A stretch of DNA of 64,000 nt from Chloroflexi bacterium 54-19 (GTDB lineage: Bacteria > Chloroflexota > Chloroflexia > Chloroheliales > Chloroheliaceae). The DNA lies in assembly GCA_001898225.1 (NCBI GenBank), contig MKTJ01000017.1, forward strand, positions 62,001 to 126,000. The letters run 5' to 3'. The notes beneath the pieces are model-generated. The model did not search any database, was not told the origin of the DNA, and saw only the letters and a program-made list of their open reading frames with translations. The translations under genes and the position numbers were made by a program. Below are positions 1 through 12,482 of the stretch, in pieces; the stretch's first letter is position 1; each line of letters starts with the position of its first letter.

Positions 1-8
1 ACAAGATT

Positions 9-1349
9 ATGGAACGCCAAGCAAAACCCGGCCCTGACACCGCCAATAATTCCAGGCCAGCCGAGAACCCCGGCAAAATTACCGGTGCCTGGAAGACCTA
101 CTTAACAGACAAAACGGGCCACCCGGACCTGAGCCGCATAACCACCGTCGTCCTGGCATCGGCGCTGGTACTCACGATTCTGCTGACCTGGCTACCCTCC
201 CATCTTGGCGAGAACCTGGTTTTACCGGGGGAAGCTCTCTTTTTGATAGCGAGTGTTTTTTTCAATAGCCGGATTTACAAATGGCAACCGCCTCACGCCA
301 GGGAAATCATTCTGGTCAGCCTCGTATTTCAATTCATTATAATCGAACTATGCTGCTGGTTGTTTCCCTCAAATGGTATTTTCTTTCAATATTTCGTTTT
401 ACCCTTCCAGGCCTACCGCTTTTTTAACGAAAAGGTGAGCATCCGAATAGCGGTGGTGGTCTGGCTGGTCTTTACCATTCATAGCTTTCTTGCCTTCAAA
501 GATTTGCAGAACCTGCTGCTAACCCTGTTTGCCGGGACCCTGGGCATGGTCTTGCTGGTAACCCGGTATCGCCAGACCATAAGAGAAAGCATCGAGCGGG
601 AACGGCGCGAACAGTTGTTGCAGGAGTTGGAAGTTTCGCACCGCCAGTTAAAAACCTATGCCGCCCAGATCGAGGAACTGGCGACCATTGAAGAACGCAA
701 CCGCCTGGCCCGCGAAATCCACGACTCGCTCGGCCATTACCTGACCGCCATTAATATTCAACTTGAAAAGGCCCTCCTGCAGCACGACGACAAACCGGAC
801 GAAGCCATGCAGACGATCAGTGACACCAAACGGCTTGCCAGCGAAGCCTTGCAGGATGTCCGGCGCTCGGTGGCGACCTTGCGAGAGCAGAATTTACCGG
901 CTTTTTCGCTGGTGGCCCAATTGCGCAAACTGACGGACGAGGTGCGGAATAACAACAACTTTGACCTGAAACTGTTCATCGAGGGGGACGAGCAAAACTT
1001 TTCTTACCAGGTACTCCAAACGCTCTACCGGGTCGCCCAGGAAGCTCTGACCAACATCCAGAAGTACGCCAACCCCCGGCACGTGCAGGTGCGGCTGGAA
1101 CTGGCAAAGACCGAAGCCCACCTTTTAATCCAGGATGACGGGGCCGGGTTCGACCTGGCCAAACTGCAAACCGCCGGAAGAAAACAATTGGGCGGCTACG
1201 GGTTGCAAGGTATCCGGGAGCGGTTGGAACTGGTGGGTGGCAACTTTGAACTGGAAAGCGCGCCGGGAAGCGGGACGGCTTTGTGGGTGACCGCCCCCAG
1301 AGACCCCTTTCAGAGCCCCGCGTTAAAATCGCTGTTATTGCAGCCCTAG
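9..1349 (+). CDS. NarL/DesK-type sensor histidine kinase
   Basis: Membrane sensor kinase that would autophosphorylate on His and pass the phosphate to the response regulator encoded 30 bp downstream. About six hydrophobic segments lie between residues 43 and 195, followed by a coiled coil (about 200-230). The HisKA_3 dimerisation box EERNRLAREIHDSLGH carries the phospho-acceptor His238. The HATPase_c domain shows an N-box (ALTNIQKYAN), a G1 box (DDGAGFD) and a G2 box (GGYGLQGIRERL). No separate extracellular sensor domain is seen, so the membrane bundle itself may sense, as in DesK-like kinases. No ribosome binding site is visible in the eight bases before this ATG and the frame is open to the window edge, so the true start could lie upstream. 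The ligand is unknown. Confidence 0.9.
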   Translation: MERQAKPGPDTANNSRPAENPGKITGAWKTYLTDKTGHPDLSRITTVVLASALVLTILLTWLPSHLGENLVLPGEALFLIASVFFNSRIYKWQPPHAREIILVSLVFQFIIIELCCWLFPSNGIFFQYFVLPFQAYRFFNEKVSIRIAVVVWLVFTIHSFLAFKDLQNLLLTLFAGTLGMVLLVTRYRQTIRESIERERREQLLQELEVSHRQLKTYAAQIEELATIEERNRLAREIHDSLGHYLTAINIQLEKALLQHDDKPDEAMQTISDTKRLASEALQDVRRSVATLREQNLPAFSLVAQLRKLTDEVRNNNNFDLKLFIEGDEQNFSYQVLQTLYRVAQEALTNIQKYANPRHVQVRLELAKTEAHLLIQDDGAGFDLAKLQTAGRKQLGGYGLQGIRERLELVGGNFELESAPGSGTALWVTAPRDPFQSPALKSLLLQP

Positions 1350-1379
1350 AAAACTTAGAAAGATTATTACCGGAAAACT

Positions 1380-5336
<3,957 letters not shown>

Positions 5337-5392
5337 TTATTTTTTGGTTTAGAAAAAGGTCTGTTAAGTTTGAGCCCTCCCGGCATACTACA

Positions 5393-5413
5393 GGATGAAA
5401 GCAGCTTTCATCC
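5393..5413. promoter_or_regulatory. Inverted repeat upstream of DUF5666-like gene
   Basis: Perfect 9-bp arms GGATGAAAG and CTTTCATCC separated by CAG, about 40 bp before the start at 5451 and upstream of its AAAGAGG ribosome binding site. It could be an operator or a short leader hairpin. The core TGAAAGC/GCTTTCA resembles half-sites of LacI-family operators, but the centre is odd-spaced, so that assignment is weak. Confidence 0.35.
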
Positions 5414-5450
5414 GTTTATCAACTGGCTTATCAAGAACTAAAGAGGTTTT

Positions 5451-6602
5451 ATGACTAGAGGGATTAAATACAAACTAAGTTTTACAGGTTTTTTACTGGC
5501 CCTGCTGGCTTTAACGCTGGCTGTGGCGCTATCCAGGACAGCCAGCCCGGCCAGCGCCGCCACCGGCCCCGATAGTACTCCCGCCCCGGCCACCAGTGGA
5601 GCCACCAATGGCACCACTACTGCCGCCCCGGTCCCACCCGGCACAGGCTCTGGCACCACCATTGTCGCGGCTCCGGTGCCGCTTCAGGCGGGCGCGGCGG
5701 GCCCTGTAGCCGTAACCGGGGCGGCCACTTTCGCCATTGCCGCCGGGGACGGCTCCGAGTTGCAGGGGGATATAACCAAAATTGACGGTAACAAAATCAC
5801 CGTCAACAACGGCCCGACCATCAACCTGAACGACCAGACCGTGATTGGCGACTCCAAAGGCACCCTCAAAGCCAGCGACCTGAAAGTCGGCGACCGGGTC
5901 TTCGCGACCGGCACCCCCGAACAGGATAAATCGCTGACGGCCCGATGGCTCCTGAAACTGGCCGTCCTCCCGACTATCCAGGTCGGCACCCTCAGTTCGG
6001 TGGATAGCGCCGGCAACAGCTTCAAGTTCAAGGCCGGACCGGACAACACCGAGTGGACCGCCAAACTTTCCTCCGACACCACCCTCAACAAGGATGGTAA
6101 AGAAATCAAGTTGAGCGACATCGTGACGGGCGACCAGGTGCTGGTAACGGGCAAAGCCGACCAGGCCGCGCACACCATCGAAGCGACCTCCGTCCAGTCC
6201 GGTCTGCCGAAGGCGAGCCTTGTAGCAACGAGCGCCAGTTTCATCTTCAGCAAGGTAAAATCGGTGGATGCCGCCAACAATACTTTCACCCTGGACGGCG
6301 ACATCAAGGTAAGCGTTGACAGCACTACCCAGTTCAACGGCGACTACAAGAGCCTGGCCGACCTCAAAGCCGGGGACGAGGTGACCGTGAGCGGCGACAG
6401 GCAGGCCGATGGCAGCATTAAAGCCAAAACGGTCGGCCCGAAACCGGAAACCATGGCAATTCCAGTCCCCGGTGTCCCGGTACAGGGCGCGGCCCTGCCG
6501 GGTACCAGTGAGTCTGTGACCATCGTGACCGGTCCGGCCCCGGAAACGGGCAGCAGCCAGGCGGTCGAGGCGGCCCCCGCCCCGCCTACCGCTAAGGCCT
6601 AG
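5451..6602 (+). CDS. Secreted or anchored protein with three DUF5666-like repeats
   Basis: An N-terminal hydrophobic segment (about residues 10-30) ending in an Ala-rich stretch looks like a signal peptide. A Pro/Thr/Ala/Gly-rich linker (about 33-95) follows, then three related beta-rich repeats at about 99-165, 173-250 and 262-330. Each carries the pattern G-x-I-T-x-I/V-D, then T-x-hydrophobic, then DLKxGDxVxxxG, typical of DUF5666. A low-complexity Pro/Ala tail ends the protein. Such repeats occur in extracytoplasmic proteins, often near ECF sigma/anti-sigma pairs, as here: the sigma factor starts 119 bp downstream. The molecular function is unknown; a surface-exposed structural or ligand-binding role is inference. 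The start is supported by AAAGAGG upstream. Confidence 0.72.
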   Translation: MTRGIKYKLSFTGFLLALLALTLAVALSRTASPASAATGPDSTPAPATSGATNGTTTAAPVPPGTGSGTTIVAAPVPLQAGAAGPVAVTGAATFAIAAGDGSELQGDITKIDGNKITVNNGPTINLNDQTVIGDSKGTLKASDLKVGDRVFATGTPEQDKSLTARWLLKLAVLPTIQVGTLSSVDSAGNSFKFKAGPDNTEWTAKLSSDTTLNKDGKEIKLSDIVTGDQVLVTGKADQAAHTIEATSVQSGLPKASLVATSASFIFSKVKSVDAANNTFTLDGDIKVSVDSTTQFNGDYKSLADLKAGDEVTVSGDRQADGSIKAKTVGPKPETMAIPVPGVPVQGAALPGTSESVTIVTGPAPETGSSQAVEAAPAPPTAKA

Positions 6603-6615
6603 CAGTAAATAAATG

Positions 6616-6660
6616 ACGAGTCGCGGGGTGGTAAGGAAACTTACCCGCTCCCCGGCTCGT
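6616..6660 (+). other. Imperfect hairpin between DUF5666-like gene and sigma factor
   Basis: Long, nearly complementary arms (ACGAG...GGTAAG and CTTACC...CTCGT) around a GAAA loop begin 13 bp after the stop codon. The following bases are A-rich, without a U-run, so a canonical intrinsic terminator is unlikely. It may stabilise the upstream message or partly separate it from the sigma-factor gene. Confidence 0.5.
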
Positions 6661-6720
6661 ATAAGAAAATTAAAACCAGAAAATAAATCCAAAGAGCTCA
6701 AAAAACTATAAAGTTTCGCG

Positions 6721-7302
6721 GTGATTAGCTTTAATACAAACCTACTATCCAATACGAACGAGAATACCAATCCCCTTATCGAGCCGGGCGCGACTTTGAC
6801 ACCCGCTCTTTTTGAAAGTATATACGAAACCTTTTTCGACCGGGTCTATAATTATTTCTCCTATCGAGTAGCCTCCCGCGAGGAAGCCGAAGATTTGACC
6901 GCCCAGGTCTTCGAGCAAATAATTAACCGCTTCCGGCAATATGACCCGGCTAAAGGTCAATTCCAAAACTGGCTCTTTGGTATCGCCCGGAACGCCCTGG
7001 CAAGCCAGTTCCGCTCAAAAAAACGGCACCCGCAGGCGGCATTGGACGAGTCTTTCGAGGAAGACACCGCGGTCGGTCCGGCCCAGCAAATCCTGCAACT
7101 GGAAGAACATTCCCGCTTGCTGGTCTATATCAACAAATTGCCGGAGCGGGACCGCGACCTGATTGCCCTCCGCTACGGGGCCGAGATGAGCCAGCGGCAA
7201 ATCGGGGAAGTGTTGAAAATGAAGGAAAGCGCAGTCGCCGTCGCCCTTGGACGAGCCGTCCAGCGCTTGCGCCGCCACTTTGAAAAAGATGAGATAACTT
7301 AA
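6721..7302 (+). CDS. ECF-type RNA polymerase sigma factor
   Basis: Extracytoplasmic-function sigma factor that would direct RNA polymerase to stress or envelope promoters. Region 2 spans about residues 27-95 (YNYFSYRVASREEAEDLTAQ, then FQNWLFGIARNALASQFR). Region 4 spans about 130-187 (LPERDRDLIALRYGAEMSQR, then IGEVLKMKESAVAVALGRAV). There is no C-terminal extension. It starts with GTG; no strong ribosome binding site is seen, but no ATG occurs in frame before the conserved domain. The next gene, 56 bp downstream, has the layout of a membrane anti-sigma factor, so the two form a likely sigma/anti-sigma pair. Confidence 0.9.
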   Translation: MISFNTNLLSNTNENTNPLIEPGATLTPALFESIYETFFDRVYNYFSYRVASREEAEDLTAQVFEQIINRFRQYDPAKGQFQNWLFGIARNALASQFRSKKRHPQAALDESFEEDTAVGPAQQILQLEEHSRLLVYINKLPERDRDLIALRYGAEMSQRQIGEVLKMKESAVAVALGRAVQRLRRHFEKDEIT

Positions 7303-7358
7303 AGTAACAGGTTGAAAGGACAGGTCACCAGACCGTCCCACCCATCGAGCAGGTTAGT

Positions 7359-8654
7359 ATGAATTTCTGGAACAAATCGAAATCACAAACGAATACCAAA
7401 GCGAAGGCCGCCCCGGTCAAACCGGAAGACCTTGAACAAAAACTGGCAAGCATGCGTTTCCAGGCTCGCCCGGACTTCCGGGAAGACCTGAAGGAGCGTC
7501 TGCTCCAACGGCTCGAAGAACCGGCCCAGCCGAAAGTCGGGGTTGGCAGAGTCAATATTTTACCCGGCCTGACCCGCTACCGGCACCTTCCTTCCCGGAC
7601 CAGGCTGGCCCTGGGGGGCATTGGTCTGGCCGCCCTGCTGGTCGTCCTTTTCTCCGTCTTGAGCGTAGGCGGACTTTACCGAAACCCTACCGCTTCAGCC
7701 AGCGTGACGCCAAACGTGGTAGCCGGGGCGCACCCGGCGGTTCCCCCGGCAGCATCTGGCACTCCCGGCGCAACCCCGGCCCCCGCGTCAGGCACCAACC
7801 CAGGTACTGCCGCAACCGGAACGGAGGCGACCTCGACTATCCTGGCTGCCTTGCACAAGTTTTTTGACCCGGCTGAAACGGCCAGGACCGCCGGCTTTAC
7901 GGTTAATATACCAGGTTATCTCCCGGAGGGTTACAAGCTAACTTACGCAGCGGTCGCCAACCCGCCGGCAACCAGACCGGCCCCAGCCTCGGCCGCAAAC
8001 GGGCCGACCCTGCTAACCCCGGCGGGATACAACCTGCGGTTTAGCGATACAACCGGGCAAACTACGGTCGCCCACCAAATCGAACTGGCCCAGTGGCAGG
8101 TACCCTTCACCCTTTCCACAACCGGGGCGACTACCGTGGCCCAGGGTGCGGGCACAGGAGTGACCGGGCCGAATACGGCTAGCTACCAATCGCCCCAGAC
8201 CATTAGTATCGCCGGGCAGCCCGCCTTTGTTATCGAGGGAGGCCAGTGGCAAATCCAGTTAGCCACCGCGCAGGCTGTCACCGCCACCGTAGCCGGGCCC
8301 GGCCAGGCCGTCCAAAGTGCGCCGGTAGCGCTCAATCCTGTAAGTGTGCCGATTTCAAGCACGACCATTATCACCTCGGCGGTACAGGCCAGCGGCTCGG
8401 TTAGCCCTACTTTGACTGTTGCCGGTCCGGTAATCTCTTTTACCCAGGTCGGGGCACTCAATGTAACTTCCGGGGAAGCGGTCCCGGTCGGGGCTGTCTC
8501 AGGTGGAATAGTGGTGGCTTTTAGCGCCCAGGACCCTCAAATCAGGACGCTTGTCTGGCAGCAAAACGCCGTCTTTACGGTCTTAACTGCCCCGGCTACC
8601 CTTAGCGAGGTCGAACTCAAGCAGATTGCCGAGTCGCTCAAACCGGCCACTTAA
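7359..8654 (+). CDS. Probable membrane anti-sigma factor
   Basis: Type-II membrane topology: a charged cytoplasmic N-terminus (about 1-85) that could hold the ECF sigma factor, one transmembrane helix (about 86-110, LGGIGLAALLVVLFSVLSVG), then an extracytoplasmic Ala/Pro/Thr-rich linker (about 115-160). After it comes a domain with the signature GYLPEGYKL seen in DUF4367/RsgI-like proteins. A long Thr/Ala/Val-rich stretch (about 250-370) is inserted before the final strand. The assignment rests on topology and on position directly after the sigma-factor gene; no zinc-binding HxxxCxxC motif is visible. Two terminators follow, closing the operon. Confidence 0.65.
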   Translation: MNFWNKSKSQTNTKAKAAPVKPEDLEQKLASMRFQARPDFREDLKERLLQRLEEPAQPKVGVGRVNILPGLTRYRHLPSRTRLALGGIGLAALLVVLFSVLSVGGLYRNPTASASVTPNVVAGAHPAVPPAASGTPGATPAPASGTNPGTAATGTEATSTILAALHKFFDPAETARTAGFTVNIPGYLPEGYKLTYAAVANPPATRPAPASAANGPTLLTPAGYNLRFSDTTGQTTVAHQIELAQWQVPFTLSTTGATTVAQGAGTGVTGPNTASYQSPQTISIAGQPAFVIEGGQWQIQLATAQAVTATVAGPGQAVQSAPVALNPVSVPISSTTIITSAVQASGSVSPTLTVAGPVISFTQVGALNVTSGEAVPVGAVSGGIVVAFSAQDPQIRTLVWQQNAVFTVLTAPATLSEVELKQIAESLKPAT

Positions 8655-8702
8655 AGTTAAGCAGACCCCTATCTGACCCTGACCGCACGTTAACTCAAAA
8701 GA

Positions 8703-8740
8703 ACAGCCCGGTTGTCCCCTAAAAGCAACCGGGCTGTTTT
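8703..8740 (+). terminator. Intrinsic terminator after anti-sigma gene
   Basis: Perfect 12-bp stem ACAGCCCGGTTG / CAACCGGGCTGT around a short A-rich loop, followed at once by TTTT. It lies about 50 bp after the anti-sigma stop codon and reads as a Rho-independent terminator for the plus-strand operon. Confidence 0.88.
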
Positions 8741-8752
8741 CTTCCTGGCAAT

Positions 8753-8798
8753 AAAATAACCCCGGCTGCCTTAGACCCGCAGCAGCCGGGGTTATTTT
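8753..8798. terminator. Bidirectional terminator with 17-bp perfect stem
   Basis: Arms at 8753-8769 and 8782-8798 (AAAATAACCCCGGCTGC and its exact complement) enclose a 12-nt loop. The stem carries A-runs on one side and T-runs on the other, so it works in both directions between the convergent anti-sigma operon and the solute-binding protein gene. Confidence 0.85.
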
Positions 8799-8902
8799 GT
8801 CGCTAACATTGGTAGAGGTAACTGACGTTTGCTAAGATTTTATTCAAGCAACCTGGCTAACCTTACCGTAGCCCTTGTTTCTCGTCCAGATAAGGTCAGG
8901 TA

Positions 8903-10390
8903 TTAACCCCCTGATTTAATCAGGTCGTTAAGTTGTTGGACCATTGTCGCGGAACCGGACTTCAGATCAGTCTTGCCGTCCAGGATGTCGTTCCACTGTT
9001 TCAGGATGTCGCCAGCCTTGGAAGCGTAGACCGCGGTGAAGCGGATCGGTTGTTTGTTCTTGGTCTGAAGAATGTAGTTAACCGAGTCGGATACCGAGTT
9101 CAGGCCCATTTTGTTCAGGGTATCGAAGTACGGCTGGGAAGACGGGACATAAGCCGCCGGGGCCACCGGGGCGCTCGGCAGAACCTGTTCCCACACGCCG
9201 GAGGCCAGGAACTGGCTCACGGCCCAAACCGCGTCAGGGCTCTTGATGGTGTTGGGCGAAATAATACCAACCGCGTCATACGGCTGGACATCAGTGCCAC
9301 CAGCGGCAATCGGCAACGGAGCAAAGCCATATTTGAAACCAATCTTGGCTTTGGCGAAGGAAGGAGCCAACCACTGGCCGAAGTAGAGCATCGGGATTTT
9401 GCCAGCGATGAAACCGCTGGTCGCATCGTCGCCGGAAGGAGCAGCTTCAGGCGGGTTCAGCGAACCGGCTTTAATGGCGTCAATGTACTTCTGGGCACAA
9501 GCCATGTACTTGTCGTCAATGGTTACTTTGGTCGCGTTGTTGATCTTGTCAGCGAACGGAGCGCCACCGGACGAAACCGAGCAGTCACCGATAGCGAACG
9601 GATCGTAGGGAGCGTTTACCAGACCCCAGTTGTTGGTCGAGCCGTTCTTGGTGGTCAGCTTGGCAGCCGCATTCAGCATGTCATCATAGCTCCAGCCCGC
9701 TTTAGGGATGGTCAGACCGGCTTTGGTGAAAGCGTCAGCGTTGTACCAGACACCGTAGGTGTTCATCAGGGTCGGCAGACCGAACAGTTTGCCGGTAGCC
9801 GCGTCGCCAACTTTCCAGTTGTCAATCGAGCCGGGGGCGAACTTGCTGATGTCGAAGCTATCAGTCTTGGTCGAGGTCGCCTTGCTGGTCCAGTCGTAGA
9901 GCAGACCCTGGGAGCCGAACTGCTGTTCGGTGTCGTTGCCGGACCAGATGATGTCAGGCAGTTGTTTGGCCTGGAGCATCGAGTTGACCTTCTGGCCGTA
10001 GTCGGTGCTGGGGGACGGCACGCGCTGAACGGTGATGTTCGGGTTGGCCTTCATAAAGAGCGCCATCGCCGCGTCGAGCGAAGCGTTGGTGTCGTTATTT
10101 TCCCAGGTCATATAAGTTACCGTGGCAGCGGGCCCGGTATAGATTGCGGGAACAGTTCCAGGAGCAGCGGCAGTGCCGGAAGCGGCAGTCGTGCCAGCGG
10201 CAGCCGTAGTAGCGGTACCGGCAGCAGTTGTTGCAGCCGCAGCGGTAGTTGCAGCCGCTGTCGTAGCAGCCGCGGTGGTAGCAGGAGCAGTCGTTGCGGT
10301 GTTATCACCGCAAGCCGCTAACACCATGGTCAGCAGAAGAGCCACCAGCACAAACGCCGGCGCTATTCTGTTCTTCCTTGGGATCAACAT
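8903..10390 (-). CDS. Sugar ABC transporter solute-binding lipoprotein (family 1)
   Basis: Surface lipoprotein that captures an oligosaccharide for the permease pair encoded upstream in the same direction. The signal peptide ends in the lipobox VLAAC with lipidated Cys27. A low-complexity Ala/Thr/Gly linker (about 30-80) precedes the mature MalE-like fold (YMTWENNDTN, then LPDIIWSGNDTE). The start is the ATG at 10390, preceded by a strong GAGGAGG; the frame extends only to a TTG further up. It is last in the order GH125, MalF-like, MalG-like, binding protein. The 153-bp gap before it holds a small hairpin (10461-10478), so it may have its own expression signals. The neighbouring GH125 and GH38 enzymes suggest mannose-containing glycans as cargo, by inference. 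Confidence 0.9.
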   Translation of the reverse strand: MLIPRKNRIAPAFVLVALLLTMVLAACGDNTATTAPATTAAATTAAATTAAAATTAAGTATTAAAGTTAASGTAAAPGTVPAIYTGPAATVTYMTWENNDTNASLDAAMALFMKANPNITVQRVPSPSTDYGQKVNSMLQAKQLPDIIWSGNDTEQQFGSQGLLYDWTSKATSTKTDSFDISKFAPGSIDNWKVGDAATGKLFGLPTLMNTYGVWYNADAFTKAGLTIPKAGWSYDDMLNAAAKLTTKNGSTNNWGLVNAPYDPFAIGDCSVSSGGAPFADKINNATKVTIDDKYMACAQKYIDAIKAGSLNPPEAAPSGDDATSGFIAGKIPMLYFGQWLAPSFAKAKIGFKYGFAPLPIAAGGTDVQPYDAVGIISPNTIKSPDAVWAVSQFLASGVWEQVLPSAPVAPAAYVPSSQPYFDTLNKMGLNSVSDSVNYILQTKNKQPIRFTAVYASKAGDILKQWNDILDGKTDLKSGSATMVQQLNDLIKSGG

Positions 10391-10543
10391 TGATTTCCTC
10401 CTCAATGGGAATTAACACTAATAGCTATAACAGGATGTTTTAAGAGCGGAAGGTGGTCCTGGTAGATCCAAATCTACCTTCCTTTCTTAAGACAAGAGTT
10501 GGACGTAATCCTAAAAACAGCCGTACGTGAGCGAAGAGAGCTG

Positions 10544-11431
10544 TTATTTCTGGCTAATATTGCCCAACGAACCCAAACCTTGTACGAAGTAACGCTGTGC
10601 CAGAAAGAAGAAAATGAGTGGCGGCAACATGTAAAGCAGGTTTGCTGCCATATACAGGTTCCATTGGGTATTAGCCACACCAGCAAACGTGGAAGAGAAG
10701 GTAGCCATACCAATAGAAAGGGTCCATTTTTCGGCGGACTGTAGATAGACCAACGGGTTAAGATAGTCGTTCCAGGAACCCTGGAAGGCCATAATTGCCA
10801 TGGTTATCCAGACCGGTTTGGTGATAGGAGCCATAATCCGGGTCAGAATGGTGAAGTGACCGGCGCCATCCAGTTTGGCCGACTCATCCAGGTCGTAAGG
10901 AATGGTCAGGTAAAACTGGCGGGCCAGGAAAATAAAGAACGGATTGCCCAACCAGGCCGGGACAATCAGCGGCAACCAGGTATCGTACCAGTTGATGCTC
11001 AGGTATAAGCGGAACAACGGAATAAGGGTAACGATAGACGGGAACATCATGCTGCCGATGAACAGGAAAAACCAGATCTTCCGGCCCGGAAATTTGATGC
11101 GGGCGAGGGCATAGCCAATAATCATAGAACTGACCACCCCACCGATTACACTTAAGACAGTGATGATCATGGTGTTGAGAAACAGTCTTCCAAAATTTAT
11201 GGCCTGAAACCCATTCCAGAAATTTTCAAAGTGGAACTCGTTCGGAAAGAAATCCGGCGGCGTTTTGTAAATGTCGTTATTGCTCTTGAGAGCGGTAGTT
11301 ATTACCCAGAAAAGGGGTAAAATCATTACTATCGCCAGCACAATTAACAAGGCGAACCAGCCGACTTTATCCCATTTGATCGGTTGCCGGTTAGCGGGTG
11401 CTGCCGCACCTGTGTTATAGCTTACAGCCAT
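10544..11431 (-). CDS. Sugar ABC transporter permease, MalG type
   Basis: Inner permease half of a carbohydrate uptake transporter. The 295 residues contain six predicted membrane helices (first at about 27-48) and the EAA loop that contacts the ATPase, here LDESAKLDGAGHFTILTRIM with a following Pro. AAAGGAG precedes the ATG. It lies 55 bp downstream of the MalF-like gene and upstream of the binding-protein gene, so the three form a transport unit. No ATP-binding subunit gene is present in the window; CUT1 systems commonly share one MsmX/UgpC-like ATPase encoded elsewhere. Confidence 0.92.
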   Translation of the reverse strand: MAVSYNTGAAAPANRQPIKWDKVGWFALLIVLAIVMILPLFWVITTALKSNNDIYKTPPDFFPNEFHFENFWNGFQAINFGRLFLNTMIITVLSVIGGVVSSMIIGYALARIKFPGRKIWFFLFIGSMMFPSIVTLIPLFRLYLSINWYDTWLPLIVPAWLGNPFFIFLARQFYLTIPYDLDESAKLDGAGHFTILTRIMAPITKPVWITMAIMAFQGSWNDYLNPLVYLQSAEKWTLSIGMATFSSTFAGVANTQWNLYMAANLLYMLPPLIFFFLAQRYFVQGLGSLGNISQK

Positions 11432-11486
11432 CGTAAGACTCCTTTGAAGAAACTATTCCGCCAGATAATTTTCTGCGAACCGCCCA

Positions 11487-12446
11487 TTAGTCGGCGCTCG
11501 TTTCGTTATAGACCCAGAAGTTAGAGAAGCGGAAAGTCAGAGCAGTTACCGCCATAATCAGGAAGAATAGGATCCAGACCTGGGCCGTTGCGTAACCTAA
11601 GTCGGGGAATGAGCCCAGGTTGCCAAAGCCTTTGGCGTAAATGTTGTACATCAAGAAGTTGGTGGCGTTGTTGGGTCCGCCCTGCGTCAGAATTTGGGCC
11701 TGGCTAAAAGCCTGGAGAGCCCCAATCATCTGGGTAATGAGTTGCAGGAACAAAATCGGGCTAATCATCGGAATGGTCACATTCCAGAAAAGCCGTACTG
11801 CATTCGCCCCGTCTATACGGGCAGCCTCATAAACTTCTTTCGGAACCGCCTGCAAACCGGCCAGGAAGACAATCATGGTGCCGCCAACGCCCCACAGACC
11901 GATGATAATGATAGAAATCAGGGCTGTATCTTCGCCAGTCAACCATTTGCTGGTCGGCAGGTGAAAGAAGGAAAGAACCGCGTTTGCCAGACCGTAGTTA
12001 GGCTGATAGATAAACTTCCAAAGGGTCAGGGTCGCTACCGCAGGTAAAATCGTCGGCAGGTAAAGGATGGTCCGGAAGATTTTGATACCGGGGAGGTGCT
12101 GGTTGAGCAGGACCGCCAGCAACAGACCCAGGGCCAGGGTAGCCGGAACGCTGAGGACCACGTAAAGAACTGTCGCCTTAATACTGGGCCAGAATACGGG
12201 GTCTTTGGTAAACATATACTGGAAATTCTGGAACCCGATAAATTTAGGGTCAGTCACGCCATCCCATTTGGTCAGGGCGATGTAAGCCGAATACACCAGC
12301 GGATAAATTACAAAGACGCTTAACCCGATAATACCTGGCAGGATAAAGAGATACCCCCAGAATAGATCAGATTTATTTATTTTTTTCTTGAATTTTCCTA
12401 AGGTATTAGCAGAAACCTGATCACTGGTAACAGCGGTATTGCTCAT
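11487..12446 (-). CDS. Sugar ABC transporter permease, MalF/UgpA type
   Basis: Partner permease of the MalG-like protein. It has a charged cytoplasmic N-terminus, six membrane helices starting at about residue 33 (YLFILPGIIGLSVFVIYPLV), and the EAA loop YEAARIDGANAVRLFWNVTI followed by Pro. AAGGA stands before the ATG. It lies 36 bp after the GH125 gene. The substrate is unknown; clustering with alpha-mannosidase genes favours manno-oligosaccharides. Confidence 0.92.
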   Translation of the reverse strand: MSNTAVTSDQVSANTLGKFKKKINKSDLFWGYLFILPGIIGLSVFVIYPLVYSAYIALTKWDGVTDPKFIGFQNFQYMFTKDPVFWPSIKATVLYVVLSVPATLALGLLLAVLLNQHLPGIKIFRTILYLPTILPAVATLTLWKFIYQPNYGLANAVLSFFHLPTSKWLTGEDTALISIIIIGLWGVGGTMIVFLAGLQAVPKEVYEAARIDGANAVRLFWNVTIPMISPILFLQLITQMIGALQAFSQAQILTQGGPNNATNFLMYNIYAKGFGNLGSFPDLGYATAQVWILFFLIMAVTALTFRFSNFWVYNETSAD

Positions 12447-12482
12447 CTTCGAGTTCCTTTTAGTTTATTAGCTAAATAGCCG

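Noticed and set aside
10140-10310. Trinucleotide-like tandem repeat suggesting a microsatellite or CRISPR
   Set aside because: It codes for the Thr/Ala linker of the binding lipoprotein in frame; repeats have no spacer structure.
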